A stretch of DNA of 64,000 bases, taken from Finegoldia magna (GTDB taxonomy: Bacteria; Bacillota; Clostridia; Tissierellales; Peptoniphilaceae). The notes below the pieces were generated by a model, which saw nothing but the letters and a program-made list of their open reading frames with translations, made no database searches and was not told the DNA's origin. Each line of letters opens with the position of its first letter. Within the stretch, counting starts at the first letter, position 1. A program made the position numbers and the translations under genes. This document shows, one piece after another, positions 7,149-15,620 of this stretch. The stretch spans positions 62,001 to 126,000 of the forward strand of contig NZ_QGTH01000001.1 in the NCBI RefSeq assembly GCF_003182075.1. The letters are read 5' to 3'.

Positions 7149-8586
7149 AAGGCTTGCTATTTATTGTTTGATAAATGGTCTATTAAAAATTTTGTTTTTA
7201 GTATCTCCACTTGTTGCAAAAAAGTTTATAGATAATGCAATGAATAAAAATTTTAATAATATGTTGATTTTTGGACTGATAGATGTTTTCTTATTTTTAT
7301 TAACTCAGGTTGTATCTTATATATTTGATATTTTCAGTAAAAAAGTAGAAACATCAGCAATATCTAATATTTTCAAAGAGGTAAATGAAAATTTGGATAC
7401 ATATAGAGTAAAAGAACATTCAATTAATAGAGATAGGATTAATCAAGAAATAACAAATAATCTTACATTAATAAAAGGCTTTATTGTAGATATACCTGTT
7501 AGTATTGTATTTTCTGTTATTACTATGATAGCAATATTTTTAATAATGTTAAAATTGTCTATTAGCTTAGCATTAGTTATGATAATTGTAGTCCCAGTAG
7601 GTGCATATATATCATATAAATTAGGTTATTTGATTTCAGATTATTCGGAAAAGGATTTAACGAATAATAGAGATATTAAGGGATATCTGCTAGATAAATA
7701 TTCTATTACAAAGTCAGAAAGACTTTTAAAAAAAAAGCAGATGTTTGATATAAAAATTTTATTAGAAAATTATGAAAATACCTTAAATAAAAAATATAAA
7801 TTAGAATCTCTTGTAAATAATATGATGATTTATTTTGTTTTAAATGGTGTAATAATTTCTATGTATTTGATTTCTGGATATTATGTGTATAGAAATATGA
7901 TTACAATAGGTACTTTTTATGCTACACAACTTTATGTGTCTAGATTTTGGACACCAGTAGAATATTTGTTTGACATAAGAAATCAATATTTAACAGCAAA
8001 GCCAGCAATAAATAGTTTTTTGAATTTTATGGAAGTAAAAAAAACAAGATACAATTATGATATTATAAAAGAAATAGAATTGGTGAATTTTGAATGTTTG
8101 AGTAATAAAGGGAAAGTATTAAATGAAAAAATTTCTATGAAATTTGATAATAAAAATATAAATATAATTTCTGGAGATAATGGTGTAGGAAAAACAACTG
8201 TGATAGAATCTATTTTGAATTATACTGATAGATACAATGGAGATATATTAATAAATGGAAGAATATTAAAAGAGAGCTACTATGATATGGTGTACATATC
8301 ATCTGATTATAATATATCTAATTTTGGATTGTTATCTGATAAAATAAATTTTTCTTCTGGACAAAAGAAAAAAGCACAAATAGAGTTAGCATTAAATACG
8401 GATAAGAGTGTTTATATAATAGATGAACCTACTAATTTTTTAGATGAAGAAAATAAAATCAAAATAGCGAATATGATAAATGAGTTGTATTTTAAAAGGA
8501 AAATAGTGATTTTGATTACGCATGATAGCGAAATTATTAATATGATAAAAAATAAAAAAATGTATTTTTTAAAAAAATCTGCATGA
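7117..8586 (+). CDS. Compact ABC exporter (membrane and ATPase domains fused)
   Basis: A 489-residue half-transporter. Residues 1-300 hold about six membrane helices of the ABC exporter type. Residues 315-489 are the ATPase with Walker A GDNGVGKTT (353-361), signature SSGQKKKAQ (413), Walker B VYIIDEPT (432-439) and H-loop H469. Only about 52 residues lie between Walker A and the signature, far fewer than in ordinary ABC domains, and no clear Q-loop is present, so the helical subdomain is reduced. There is no N-terminal C39 peptidase. GGAGATG precedes the ATG. The DNA is even richer in A+T than its neighbours. The most likely role is export of the small peptide encoded just upstream; the substrate is inferred only from position. 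Confidence 0.88.
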   Translation: MLKLKRYVSNKRLAIYCLINGLLKILFLVSPLVAKKFIDNAMNKNFNNMLIFGLIDVFLFLLTQVVSYIFDIFSKKVETSAISNIFKEVNENLDTYRVKEHSINRDRINQEITNNLTLIKGFIVDIPVSIVFSVITMIAIFLIMLKLSISLALVMIIVVPVGAYISYKLGYLISDYSEKDLTNNRDIKGYLLDKYSITKSERLLKKKQMFDIKILLENYENTLNKKYKLESLVNNMMIYFVLNGVIISMYLISGYYVYRNMITIGTFYATQLYVSRFWTPVEYLFDIRNQYLTAKPAINSFLNFMEVKKTRYNYDIIKEIELVNFECLSNKGKVLNEKISMKFDNKNINIISGDNGVGKTTVIESILNYTDRYNGDILINGRILKESYYDMVYISSDYNISNFGLLSDKINFSSGQKKKAQIELALNTDKSVYIIDEPTNFLDEENKIKIANMINELYFKRKIVILITHDSEIINMIKNKKMYFLKKSA

Positions 8587-8608
8587 GATTATACTCGTGC
8601 AGATTTTT
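8570..8608. terminator. Bidirectional terminator between convergent genes
   Basis: AAATCTGCATGAG pairs with CTCGTGCAGATTT (one G-T pair). The run of A on one side and T on the other lets it work in both directions. The stop codon of the ABC exporter lies inside the stem and the DMT transporter gene ends in its loop. Confidence 0.85.
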
Positions 8609-9497
8609 CATTTATTAGCATTCTTTGTTTTCTTCGATTGTTTATGAAATTAATTAAAGCTCCACTGAATATTAAAATATATCCAATTATACTCAAATAA
8701 TCAGGAATTTGATGTAAGAATAAAAATCCGAACAAACCTGTAAAAATTATCGTCGAATAATCAAACACTGAAATCTCAGAAGCAGGAGCGAATTTGTAAG
8801 CTAATGTAATTCCAAATTGTCCGATAAGGGCTGCAAGTCCAACACCTATAAGAGCATGAATTGATGATGTTCCCATTGGAACAAAATTAAATATCATAAA
8901 AGGAATACATACTATACACGAAAATCCTGAGAAAAACGCAACGATAAACGAACTATTAACTCCTAGAGTGTTCAATTTTCTAACGCAAGTGTAAGCTCCA
9001 CCTGCGCAAATTCCACCCAAGATTCCTATTAAATATGGAAGAATTTCGTGGATTTGTAGTGTAGGTTTTACGACGAATAAAACCCCTACAAATGCTATCA
9101 AAATCGAAATTATGTGTTCTTTCCTCAAATCTTCTTTTAGGAAAACCCAAGACAAAATCAATGTCGCAAATGGAGCTAGTTTGTTGAGAACTGATGCATC
9201 AGAAATAAAAAGATGATCCAACGCGTAATAATTACAAAAAATTCCTGCAGTACCCAAACTTGCTCTCAAAATCAAAGTTTTCCATGGGATTGATTTAACA
9301 TCGTGAAGTTCTTTTACTTCTTCTTTTTTATTTGATTTTAGTAAAAGCGCGAATGCCACCAAAAAAGCAATCAAATTTCTGAAAAAACTTTTTTGTATAG
9401 TTGGCAAATCTCCAGCAAGTGGTATGAATAAATTCATAAGAGCAAATCCAAATGCTGATAATAATATTGCTATAATACCTTTAGTTCTATTATTCAT
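8589..9497 (-). CDS. DMT-family transporter (two EamA domains)
   Basis: A 302-residue protein with ten predicted membrane helices arranged as two EamA repeats; the second begins near residue 155 (YLIGILGGICAGGAYTCVRKLN). The first repeat carries the usual GTAGIFCNYYALDHLFISDASVLNKLAPF segment, where small-molecule exporters of this family place their substrate path. Members export amino acids, nucleosides or drugs, and no substrate can be named here. It is transcribed alone, convergent with the exporter downstream and divergent from the ABC pair upstream. A basic tail (NNRRKQR) ends the protein on the cytoplasmic side. Confidence 0.88.
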   Translation of the reverse strand: MNNRTKGIIAILLSAFGFALMNLFIPLAGDLPTIQKSFFRNLIAFLVAFALLLKSNKKEEVKELHDVKSIPWKTLILRASLGTAGIFCNYYALDHLFISDASVLNKLAPFATLILSWVFLKEDLRKEHIISILIAFVGVLFVVKPTLQIHEILPYLIGILGGICAGGAYTCVRKLNTLGVNSSFIVAFFSGFSCIVCIPFMIFNFVPMGTSSIHALIGVGLAALIGQFGITLAYKFAPASEISVFDYSTIIFTGLFGFLFLHQIPDYLSIIGYILIFSGALINFINNRRKQRMLINEKSARV

Positions 9498-9577
9498 TTA
9501 TTACCTCCGTATTAATAAATGATATCATAAAACAATGTAGATTTGAAATTTATTCTATTTCGCAAGATTTTATTAGG

Positions 9578-9586
9578 TGGTATAAT
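9578..9586 (+). promoter_or_regulatory. Extended -10 promoter for the ABC exporter pair
   Basis: TGGTATAAT is the same extended -10 as at 757-765. It lies 24 bases before the ATG at 9611, with GAGAGGA as ribosome-binding site between them. No convincing -35 is present. Confidence 0.55.
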
Positions 9587-9610
9587 CAAAAAAGAGAGGA
9601 ATTTGTGATT

Positions 9611-11152
9611 ATGAAAACTAAAGAGAAAAAATATTTTATTTATTCAAGTTTGTTTTATGTATTTATTTTTGTGCTTGATTTTTTAGTGTCTGTAATTACA
9701 TCAAATTTTGCAGACGAATTTGTAAAACTAAATACAGTAGAATTTCAAAATACAATAAAAACTATGTTAATTATAATATTAGTATTTGGTGTGAAATTTT
9801 TATTAGAAAAACTGATACCTTATAAATTAGAATTAATAAAACATCAATTAAAATTTCAGTTTAAAAATAATATACTAAAAGATATTTACAATTTACGAAA
9901 AGAATTGTTATTCGAATTGTCAGGAGAGCAAGTTTTGCAAATTGTAGATAAGGATAGCGAAATCGTAGCAAGTTTTAGGTATGAATATTTGGTAGAATTT
10001 TTTTCTTCATTATTTATTTTTGCGATGGTACTTGTTTCATTTTTGGTTTTAAGTTATAAGGTGACTTTTATTTTTGTTTTATTAGCTATTTTGCAAGTAA
10101 TACCGCCAATAATTACTAAAAATAGCTTATATAAGATTTACATGGATACTAGAAAAATAGAACAAGATACTACTAACTGGATTATTTCAGCATCAGAAGG
10201 AAGAGATGTTTTGAAAACTTTTAATGCGACTGATTGGTATTTTAAAAATAAAAGGAATTTAGATGAACTGAATGTAAATGCTGGTACTAAGGCTGAAATT
10301 GCATTTGCACTTGAAAATGCTATGTATTCTCTGTTAGATTTGATTTTAAAAATAGTTAGTTATGCAATTATAGGTATAGCAATCTATAATCAGGAAATTT
10401 CCATTGCTGATTCGGTGTTTATGATTATGTTACTTAGTACGTTTTATTCCAATTTTGAGAATATAATAAAATATATTTCGAAGGTTCAAGAATTCAATGT
10501 ATCAAAAACTAGAATAAATAATATTTTAAATAAAGATATTAATAGTAATGATGTAACAATTTCGGATACTGATTCTCTAATAGATTTAAAAATTGAAGAT
10601 TTAGATTTTTGTCAAAATTTAAATGGAACAAATCTTAAATTAGAAAAAGGAGATAAAATTCTAATTTCTGGGAGTAATGGCAAAGGGAAAACAACCATTT
10701 TCAATTTGATTTTAGGACTTTTACACTCAAATAGCAAATTGGTTATTAGAGATGTTCCAGAAAGACTTATAAGTTATTTAAATCAAAATGATTTATGTAT
10801 TTCTTTTACAATGAGAGAGATTATGGGTATGCTTGAAGGAAAAGAATACGTTAAAAAAGTCCAAGAACTCTGCAATTATTTTGGGATTAAGGAGCTTGAA
10901 TGGAGTAAATACTTAGGTGAATTATCAGGTGGAGAAAGGAAAAAATTCGCATTAGCAGTTTGTCTGGCATCTGATAAGAATATACTTTTGTTAGATGAAC
11001 CGACAAATCATTTAGATGATAGATCAGTGGAAAAACTAATCGGTGTTTTAAGATCTGATTCACGAGAAATGATTGTAATTAGTCATGATAAAAGGTTAAA
11101 TAAAATATGCAATAAAACTTTAGATTTAGATAGCGGTGATAATTATGTATAA
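9611..11152 (+). CDS. ABC exporter half-transporter, subunit 1 of a pair
   Basis: Residues 1-290 form a six-helix exporter membrane domain. The ATPase follows, with Walker A GSNGKGKTT near 354-362, signature LSGGERKKFAL near 438, Walker B ILLLDEPTNHLDD near 458 and H-loop SHD near 491. The region between Walker A and the signature is short but has a Q-loop-like YLNQND. ATG 9611 is preferred over the upstream GTG 9605 because the ribosome-binding site spacing fits. The gene overlaps the next one by eight bases, so a heterodimer is likely. No peptidase domain is present. Exporters of this kind move peptides, lipids or drugs; the substrate is unknown. Confidence 0.88.
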   Translation: MKTKEKKYFIYSSLFYVFIFVLDFLVSVITSNFADEFVKLNTVEFQNTIKTMLIIILVFGVKFLLEKLIPYKLELIKHQLKFQFKNNILKDIYNLRKELLFELSGEQVLQIVDKDSEIVASFRYEYLVEFFSSLFIFAMVLVSFLVLSYKVTFIFVLLAILQVIPPIITKNSLYKIYMDTRKIEQDTTNWIISASEGRDVLKTFNATDWYFKNKRNLDELNVNAGTKAEIAFALENAMYSLLDLILKIVSYAIIGIAIYNQEISIADSVFMIMLLSTFYSNFENIIKYISKVQEFNVSKTRINNILNKDINSNDVTISDTDSLIDLKIEDLDFCQNLNGTNLKLEKGDKILISGSNGKGKTTIFNLILGLLHSNSKLVIRDVPERLISYLNQNDLCISFTMREIMGMLEGKEYVKKVQELCNYFGIKELEWSKYLGELSGGERKKFALAVCLASDKNILLLDEPTNHLDDRSVEKLIGVLRSDSREMIVISHDKRLNKICNKTLDLDSGDNYV

Positions 11153-12674
11153 GGATTTATTCAAGTCTATGAGGCTTGGCGCAATATTAGGCCTGATTAG
11201 CAATATAATTCAAGATGTGTCAGCAGTTTTCATAGCGACTGTTTTGGGAACTTTTACATCTGCAGTATTGAATTCAGATATAAAAATGATGAAATCTTCA
11301 ATATATAAGTTGCTCATTGCTATTTTGATTACTGTAGTTTTGATACCTATTTTTCAGATTTTATCAAATAAAATTATCCTGAAAAATAGTTTTACTCACG
11401 AAAATTTGCTAATAGACAAATACTTAAAATTTGATGAAAGTATTTTAAGAGATATAAAATCTTATAAATTTGACAATATTATAGAAAAAGAAGCAACTAT
11501 GCTTAGATTGAATTTTATATGGGCATTTCAAAATATTTCAGAAGCTTTAATAATAGTTTTAATTTTGATAATAAGCTTGAAAGAATTACCAATTTATTAT
11601 TTCATATTCATAGTTGCTATGGGATTTTTAAGATTTGTATCATTTACTACTTTTAAGAATGAAGTTTCTGAATATACAAGAGACAAATATACATTTAAAG
11701 AAAATGAAAGAAAAATATTATTTTCTTGCTCTTTTGAAAAAGATTGGTTGAAATTTAATAATTTGTACACAAAATTCATACAGGTATACAAAGAATTATT
11801 TGATGAATTTCTGAATGATAAAATATCAACAGGAGAAATGTACACTAAAACTCAAAACGCAGTAAGAAATTTAGCAGATGGATTGTTTCTAATATTAGTA
11901 GTGGGATTTGGAATTATTCTATGTTTCAAGCAAATTATAGGAATCAATTCAATAATAAAAGTTTTAGCTATGTCTGTTATTATCAATAAATTTTTTGATT
12001 GCGTTAAAAAATCTGTGGATTCATTTATTCAATTAAAAAGTTTAAAAGTTAATGTTGGAAAATTTTATTCAGATATTTCTCAAAAGAAGAATTTTGATAA
12101 TAAAACAAATCATATTGAAATTATTGCTGAAAATCTAAGTTACACGGTAAATGATAAAAACATTTTAAACCCTGTAAATTTTATTATAAAAAAAGGAGAT
12201 AAAGTTAAAATATCCGGAGAAAATGGAACTGGAAAAACAACTTTAATTAAAATTTTAAGTAACATTTATACCGATTATAATGGAAATATTAGTATTAATA
12301 GCACAGAGTTAAATAATGCTAAGAATATCAACATAAATTATTTTTGTCAAAACTCTTATGTTTTTCCAACTACTGTGAAAGAGAATATTTTCCTTGGGAA
12401 GAATAAAATAGATACTGTATTCACAGATAATAAGTTACTAATGAAAACAGATGTGAATGGTATATCTGGTGGGGAAAAACACAAAATAACTTTGGATAGA
12501 GCGTTAATAGGAAACTCAAATATATTTATATTTGATGAACCACTCAATCACTTGGATAGCGAATCAACCGAAAAATTTCTGAAAGTTTTTGATGAAATTG
12601 AAGGAATAGTTATTTTTGTCGACCATAAAAACATAATTAAAAACTACAATAAAGAAATAATTTTATCTCACTAA
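11145..12674 (+). CDS. ABC exporter half-transporter, subunit 2 of a pair
   Basis: A second TMD-NBD protein whose start codon overlaps the end of its partner (ATGTATAA), implying coupled translation. Motifs are Walker A GENGTGKTT (about residue 358), Q-loop FCQNSYVFP, signature ISGGEKHKITLDRAL, Walker B IFIFDEPLNHLD and H-loop VDHK. In Walker B the catalytic Glu is present in both subunits, so neither site looks degenerate. The GTG at 11136 gives three more residues but has no better signal. The unit ends in a bidirectional terminator shared with the alcohol dehydrogenase gene. The function is probably export; the cargo is unknown. Confidence 0.88.
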   Translation: MYKDLFKSMRLGAILGLISNIIQDVSAVFIATVLGTFTSAVLNSDIKMMKSSIYKLLIAILITVVLIPIFQILSNKIILKNSFTHENLLIDKYLKFDESILRDIKSYKFDNIIEKEATMLRLNFIWAFQNISEALIIVLILIISLKELPIYYFIFIVAMGFLRFVSFTTFKNEVSEYTRDKYTFKENERKILFSCSFEKDWLKFNNLYTKFIQVYKELFDEFLNDKISTGEMYTKTQNAVRNLADGLFLILVVGFGIILCFKQIIGINSIIKVLAMSVIINKFFDCVKKSVDSFIQLKSLKVNVGKFYSDISQKKNFDNKTNHIEIIAENLSYTVNDKNILNPVNFIIKKGDKVKISGENGTGKTTLIKILSNIYTDYNGNISINSTELNNAKNININYFCQNSYVFPTTVKENIFLGKNKIDTVFTDNKLLMKTDVNGISGGEKHKITLDRALIGNSNIFIFDEPLNHLDSESTEKFLKVFDEIEGIVIFVDHKNIIKNYNKEIILSH

Positions 12675-12702
12675 AAAATCTGCCTATTTCAAGGCAGATT
12701 TT
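12673..12702. terminator. Bidirectional terminator
   Basis: AAAATCTGCCT and AGGCAGATTTT form a perfect 11-base stem around ATTTCA. It serves the exporter pair on one strand and the alcohol dehydrogenase gene on the other. Confidence 0.88.
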
Positions 12703-12706
12703 AGTT

Positions 12707-13858
12707 CTAATATGCGTTATTGTAAATTGTTTCGATGTCTGATGTTGACAAATCTGAGTAGCTTGTTTTATATGCAGCTGTGTTTTCAGCCATTTCTTTG
12801 ATTTTGTCTTTTGGAATGTCAAGTTCACGAAGTGTAGTTGGAGCTCCGATTTCTTTGAAGAAGTTTTGTAGTGCTTCGATTGATTCTAGCGCTAATTCTT
12901 CATCTGTTTTTCCTTCTGGATCTATATTCCACACGTTGATTGCAAAGCTTCTGAATTTTTCCAAATGATTTTTGTAGACAAATTTCAAATAATTTGGATG
13001 AACTACTGCAAGTCCCATTCCGTGAGTTACATCAAAATATGCGGATAATGTGTGTTCCAATTTGTGACTTAACCAATCTGAGCTTTTGCCAGTGGCAGTA
13101 AGTCCGTTGATTGCAAGGGTACTTGCCCACATTAGATTGCTTCTAGCTTGGTAATCTTCAGGATTTTTGAGAGCTACTCTTATACTGTCGATTACAGTTT
13201 TCATCAAACTTTCTGATATATTATCTGTTGTGTTTTCATAATCTGGTTCTGAAAAATATTCTTCCATTATGTGGCTGAACATATCGCAAGTTCCGCTGAT
13301 TAATTGATATTTTGGAAGTGAATATGTGTATGTTGGGTCGATTATTGAAAATACTGGATACAATAATCTGTGTCCGTAGCCGTATTTTTTCTTTCTTTCA
13401 ATATTTGAAATTACACAACTACCATCCATTTCACTACCAGTTCCAGCCATTGTAATTACTGTTCCAAGTTTGATAGCGTCTGTTGGTTTGTTTTTTTCTT
13501 CGAAGAAATAATCCCAGAAATCTTCATTAGTTTTTGCACCCATTGCAATAGCTTTTGAGCAGTCCAATGTTGAGCCACCACCGACAGCTAGTATAAAATC
13601 AATGTCATTTTCTTTACAGATTTTAATTCCTTCATAAACTTTGTCAGTTCTAGGGTTTGGAGTGATTCCTGAAAGTTCAAAAATTTCTTTGCCCTTTAAG
13701 TTCTCCATAACATTATCGTAGACTCCGTTTTTCTTGATGCTTCCTCCACCATAAGTTACTAAAATTTTATTGTAATCTTTTAATTCTTCTTTTAGGTTTG
13801 TAACTTGACCTTTACCAAAATGTACTCTTACAGGATTGTAAAATGTAAAATTGTTCAT
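12707..13858 (-). CDS. Iron-containing alcohol dehydrogenase (BDH type)
   Basis: A 383-residue group III dehydrogenase that interconverts aldehydes and alcohols using NAD(P)H. Visible features are the nucleotide-binding GGGS at 37-40 and GGGST at 93-97, and the metal site. The likely ligands are D192 and H196 (CDMFSHIMEEYF), H265 (or H269, in SHKLEH) and H279 (DVTHGMGLAVVHP). The sequence follows the butanol-dehydrogenase branch (start NNFTFYNPVRVHFGKGQ). In an anaerobe it would dispose of reducing equivalents during fermentation, fitting the nearby hydrogenase. The gene stands alone between two terminators. Substrate preference cannot be read from sequence. Confidence 0.93.
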   Translation of the reverse strand: MNNFTFYNPVRVHFGKGQVTNLKEELKDYNKILVTYGGGSIKKNGVYDNVMENLKGKEIFELSGITPNPRTDKVYEGIKICKENDIDFILAVGGGSTLDCSKAIAMGAKTNEDFWDYFFEEKNKPTDAIKLGTVITMAGTGSEMDGSCVISNIERKKKYGYGHRLLYPVFSIIDPTYTYSLPKYQLISGTCDMFSHIMEEYFSEPDYENTTDNISESLMKTVIDSIRVALKNPEDYQARSNLMWASTLAINGLTATGKSSDWLSHKLEHTLSAYFDVTHGMGLAVVHPNYLKFVYKNHLEKFRSFAINVWNIDPEGKTDEELALESIEALQNFFKEIGAPTTLRELDIPKDKIKEMAENTAAYKTSYSDLSTSDIETIYNNAY

Positions 13859-13926
13859 AATGCCCCCTTGTTTTATTTCAAAATTTCTCTTATTTTAATA
13901 TATATCCGATATTTGATTATTTAAAA

Positions 13927-13954
13927 CAAAAAGCAGCGTGAAATTTGCGCCGCT
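13927..13954 (-). terminator. Terminator after the threonine-synthase-like gene
   Basis: On the minus strand AGCGGCG pairs with CGCTGCT (one G-T pair), followed by a T run. The stem overlaps the stop codon of the gene. Confidence 0.75.
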
Positions 13955-15396
13955 TAATTCATTTCTTGTATTTTTTTGTAAACTATATCTTTGATTTCAG
14001 TTGAATCAAAAATCGTAGTGTCAATTTTTTTGATGTTTTGTAAATTATCGGGAATAGGCGATTTTATAAAAGAGTTTAACTTTTCCAAAGCCATATTTAT
14101 ATCCAAATTTTCATTGTACCCGAATGATTTCAACACATTTTCCGTAGAAGAATATGGTGATGTTGTAGCCATAATTATTGAAGGAGTGTAGTCATAAGAA
14201 TCGATGACATATTTGTCGTAGGCAAGAGAAGCCATCGCAGTTTGAGGGGATAATGGATACTGACATTCCAAGAATAATCTCAAAATTTTCTGACTGACTT
14301 CATCACTTGTCATGCTGTAAGTTTCAATACAACTCAATTTTTGTAGTTCTTCAGGATATAAAGTGAATTTATTTTTTTCTCTAAAATCGGTGTAAATCTC
14401 TCTTATTCTATCTTGATTATTTATCAAATGATGAAGCAATCTTTCGATATTCGCCAAGACCAATCTTTCAAATGAAGTGGATTCTTCACCGAAAACTTCG
14501 TCATAGACAAATTCTCCCGTATCCAAGAATTTTTTGAAAGACAATGGACTTTTTGTTGCACAAATTATTTTATTAATAGGAAGTCCCATTCTTTTTGCAT
14601 AGAAACAAGCCATTATATTGCCGAAATTTTCCGTAGGAATACTTACGTTGATTCTTTTTCCAGCTTCTATCTCTCCGTATTTTACCATTGTCACATAACT
14701 GTAAAAATAATAAATAACTTGAGTGAGAACTCTGATTATATTCAAAGAATTGCACGTAGAAATAACCGATTCTTTTTGTGCAATCAAATTTTTGATATCA
14801 GAATCATTTATCAAACTATCCACCAATTTTTTACATTCATAAAAATCACCATCTACGCCAATTGCACAGACATTATCGGAAAGCGTGGATAATAATTTTG
14901 ATTTTTCGATATCTGAGATATTATTTGGATAAAACACGAAAACTTTTGTGTTCATCTTTTTAAAATTCTCAATCGTGGACACAGAAATATCAGTGGAAGC
15001 TGTGAACAGGTATAAGTTTTTCACATCTTCATTATTATTTAAATTAATATCTATAAATTTAGAGATAATACTCAATGACAAGTCCCTATAAGACAGACTT
15101 TTGTTGTTGAAAAGTTCAACGTAGCATCTATCATTCGTTTTTCTCAAAAAAACATTAGGCTCATCTCCATCGTAAGCGTTATTTACAATGCTTGATATTG
15201 AATCTTCGTCGATGTCAGTTAAAAAATGCTTCAAAATATATATAGCAAGTTCGTTATATGTCATATCTCTAAGCACATCAATATCGTACAAATTATCTAA
15301 ATTCAAAGGAACGTAAATATCATCATTTATACAATTGAAGATTACTTCTTGAGAATCGATAGTTATTGAATTATCTCTAGTGCTAATAAATTTCAT
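13954..15396 (-). CDS. Threonine-synthase homologue lacking the PLP lysine
   Basis: At 480 residues it has the length and order of landmarks of threonine synthase: an N-terminal domain, ELFNNKSLSYRD (95-105), VFVFYPNNISDIEKSKL (152-168), a CNSLNIIRVLTQVIYYF segment (215-231), PTENFGNIMACFYAKRMGLP (254-273) and FERLVLANIERLLHHL. In active enzymes the first landmark reads HGPTxAFKD, with Lys bound to pyridoxal phosphate. Here the Lys position is R104, and the phosphate-binding SGDTG region is changed to ASTDIS. The PTGNFG loop reads PTENFG. The protein therefore probably cannot do the normal reaction and may be a regulator, scaffold or decaying paralogue. It has no thr or hom neighbours. Confidence 0.75.
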   Translation of the reverse strand: MKFISTRDNSITIDSQEVIFNCINDDIYVPLNLDNLYDIDVLRDMTYNELAIYILKHFLTDIDEDSISSIVNNAYDGDEPNVFLRKTNDRCYVELFNNKSLSYRDLSLSIISKFIDINLNNNEDVKNLYLFTASTDISVSTIENFKKMNTKVFVFYPNNISDIEKSKLLSTLSDNVCAIGVDGDFYECKKLVDSLINDSDIKNLIAQKESVISTCNSLNIIRVLTQVIYYFYSYVTMVKYGEIEAGKRINVSIPTENFGNIMACFYAKRMGLPINKIICATKSPLSFKKFLDTGEFVYDEVFGEESTSFERLVLANIERLLHHLINNQDRIREIYTDFREKNKFTLYPEELQKLSCIETYSMTSDEVSQKILRLFLECQYPLSPQTAMASLAYDKYVIDSYDYTPSIIMATTSPYSSTENVLKSFGYNENLDINMALEKLNSFIKSPIPDNLQNIKKIDTTIFDSTEIKDIVYKKIQEMN

Positions 15397-15513
15397 ATTT
15401 CCTCCTAATATTATTCTAATTATATCATTTTATGAGATTTAAGTTAATCTTTTTAAATTTTGATGAATTTTAGGTAAAATTATGCCGAAAATATAACGAG
15501 AAGCTTATAACTA

Positions 15514-15541
15514 TTGTTTATTTTTTTTTGAAGAGTATAAT
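15514..15541 (+). promoter_or_regulatory. Promoter for the stand-alone ABC exporter
   Basis: TTGTTT and TATAAT are separated by 16 bases. The start of transcription near 15549 leaves a leader of about 70 bases before the gene at 15621. Confidence 0.6.
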
Positions 15542-15620
15542 AATAGTAAAGCGTTTTCTAATCAATAGAATTGATTGTAGCTTTGGGTAAGAATTATAAA
15601 ATTGAAGGAGATAGGGCATT

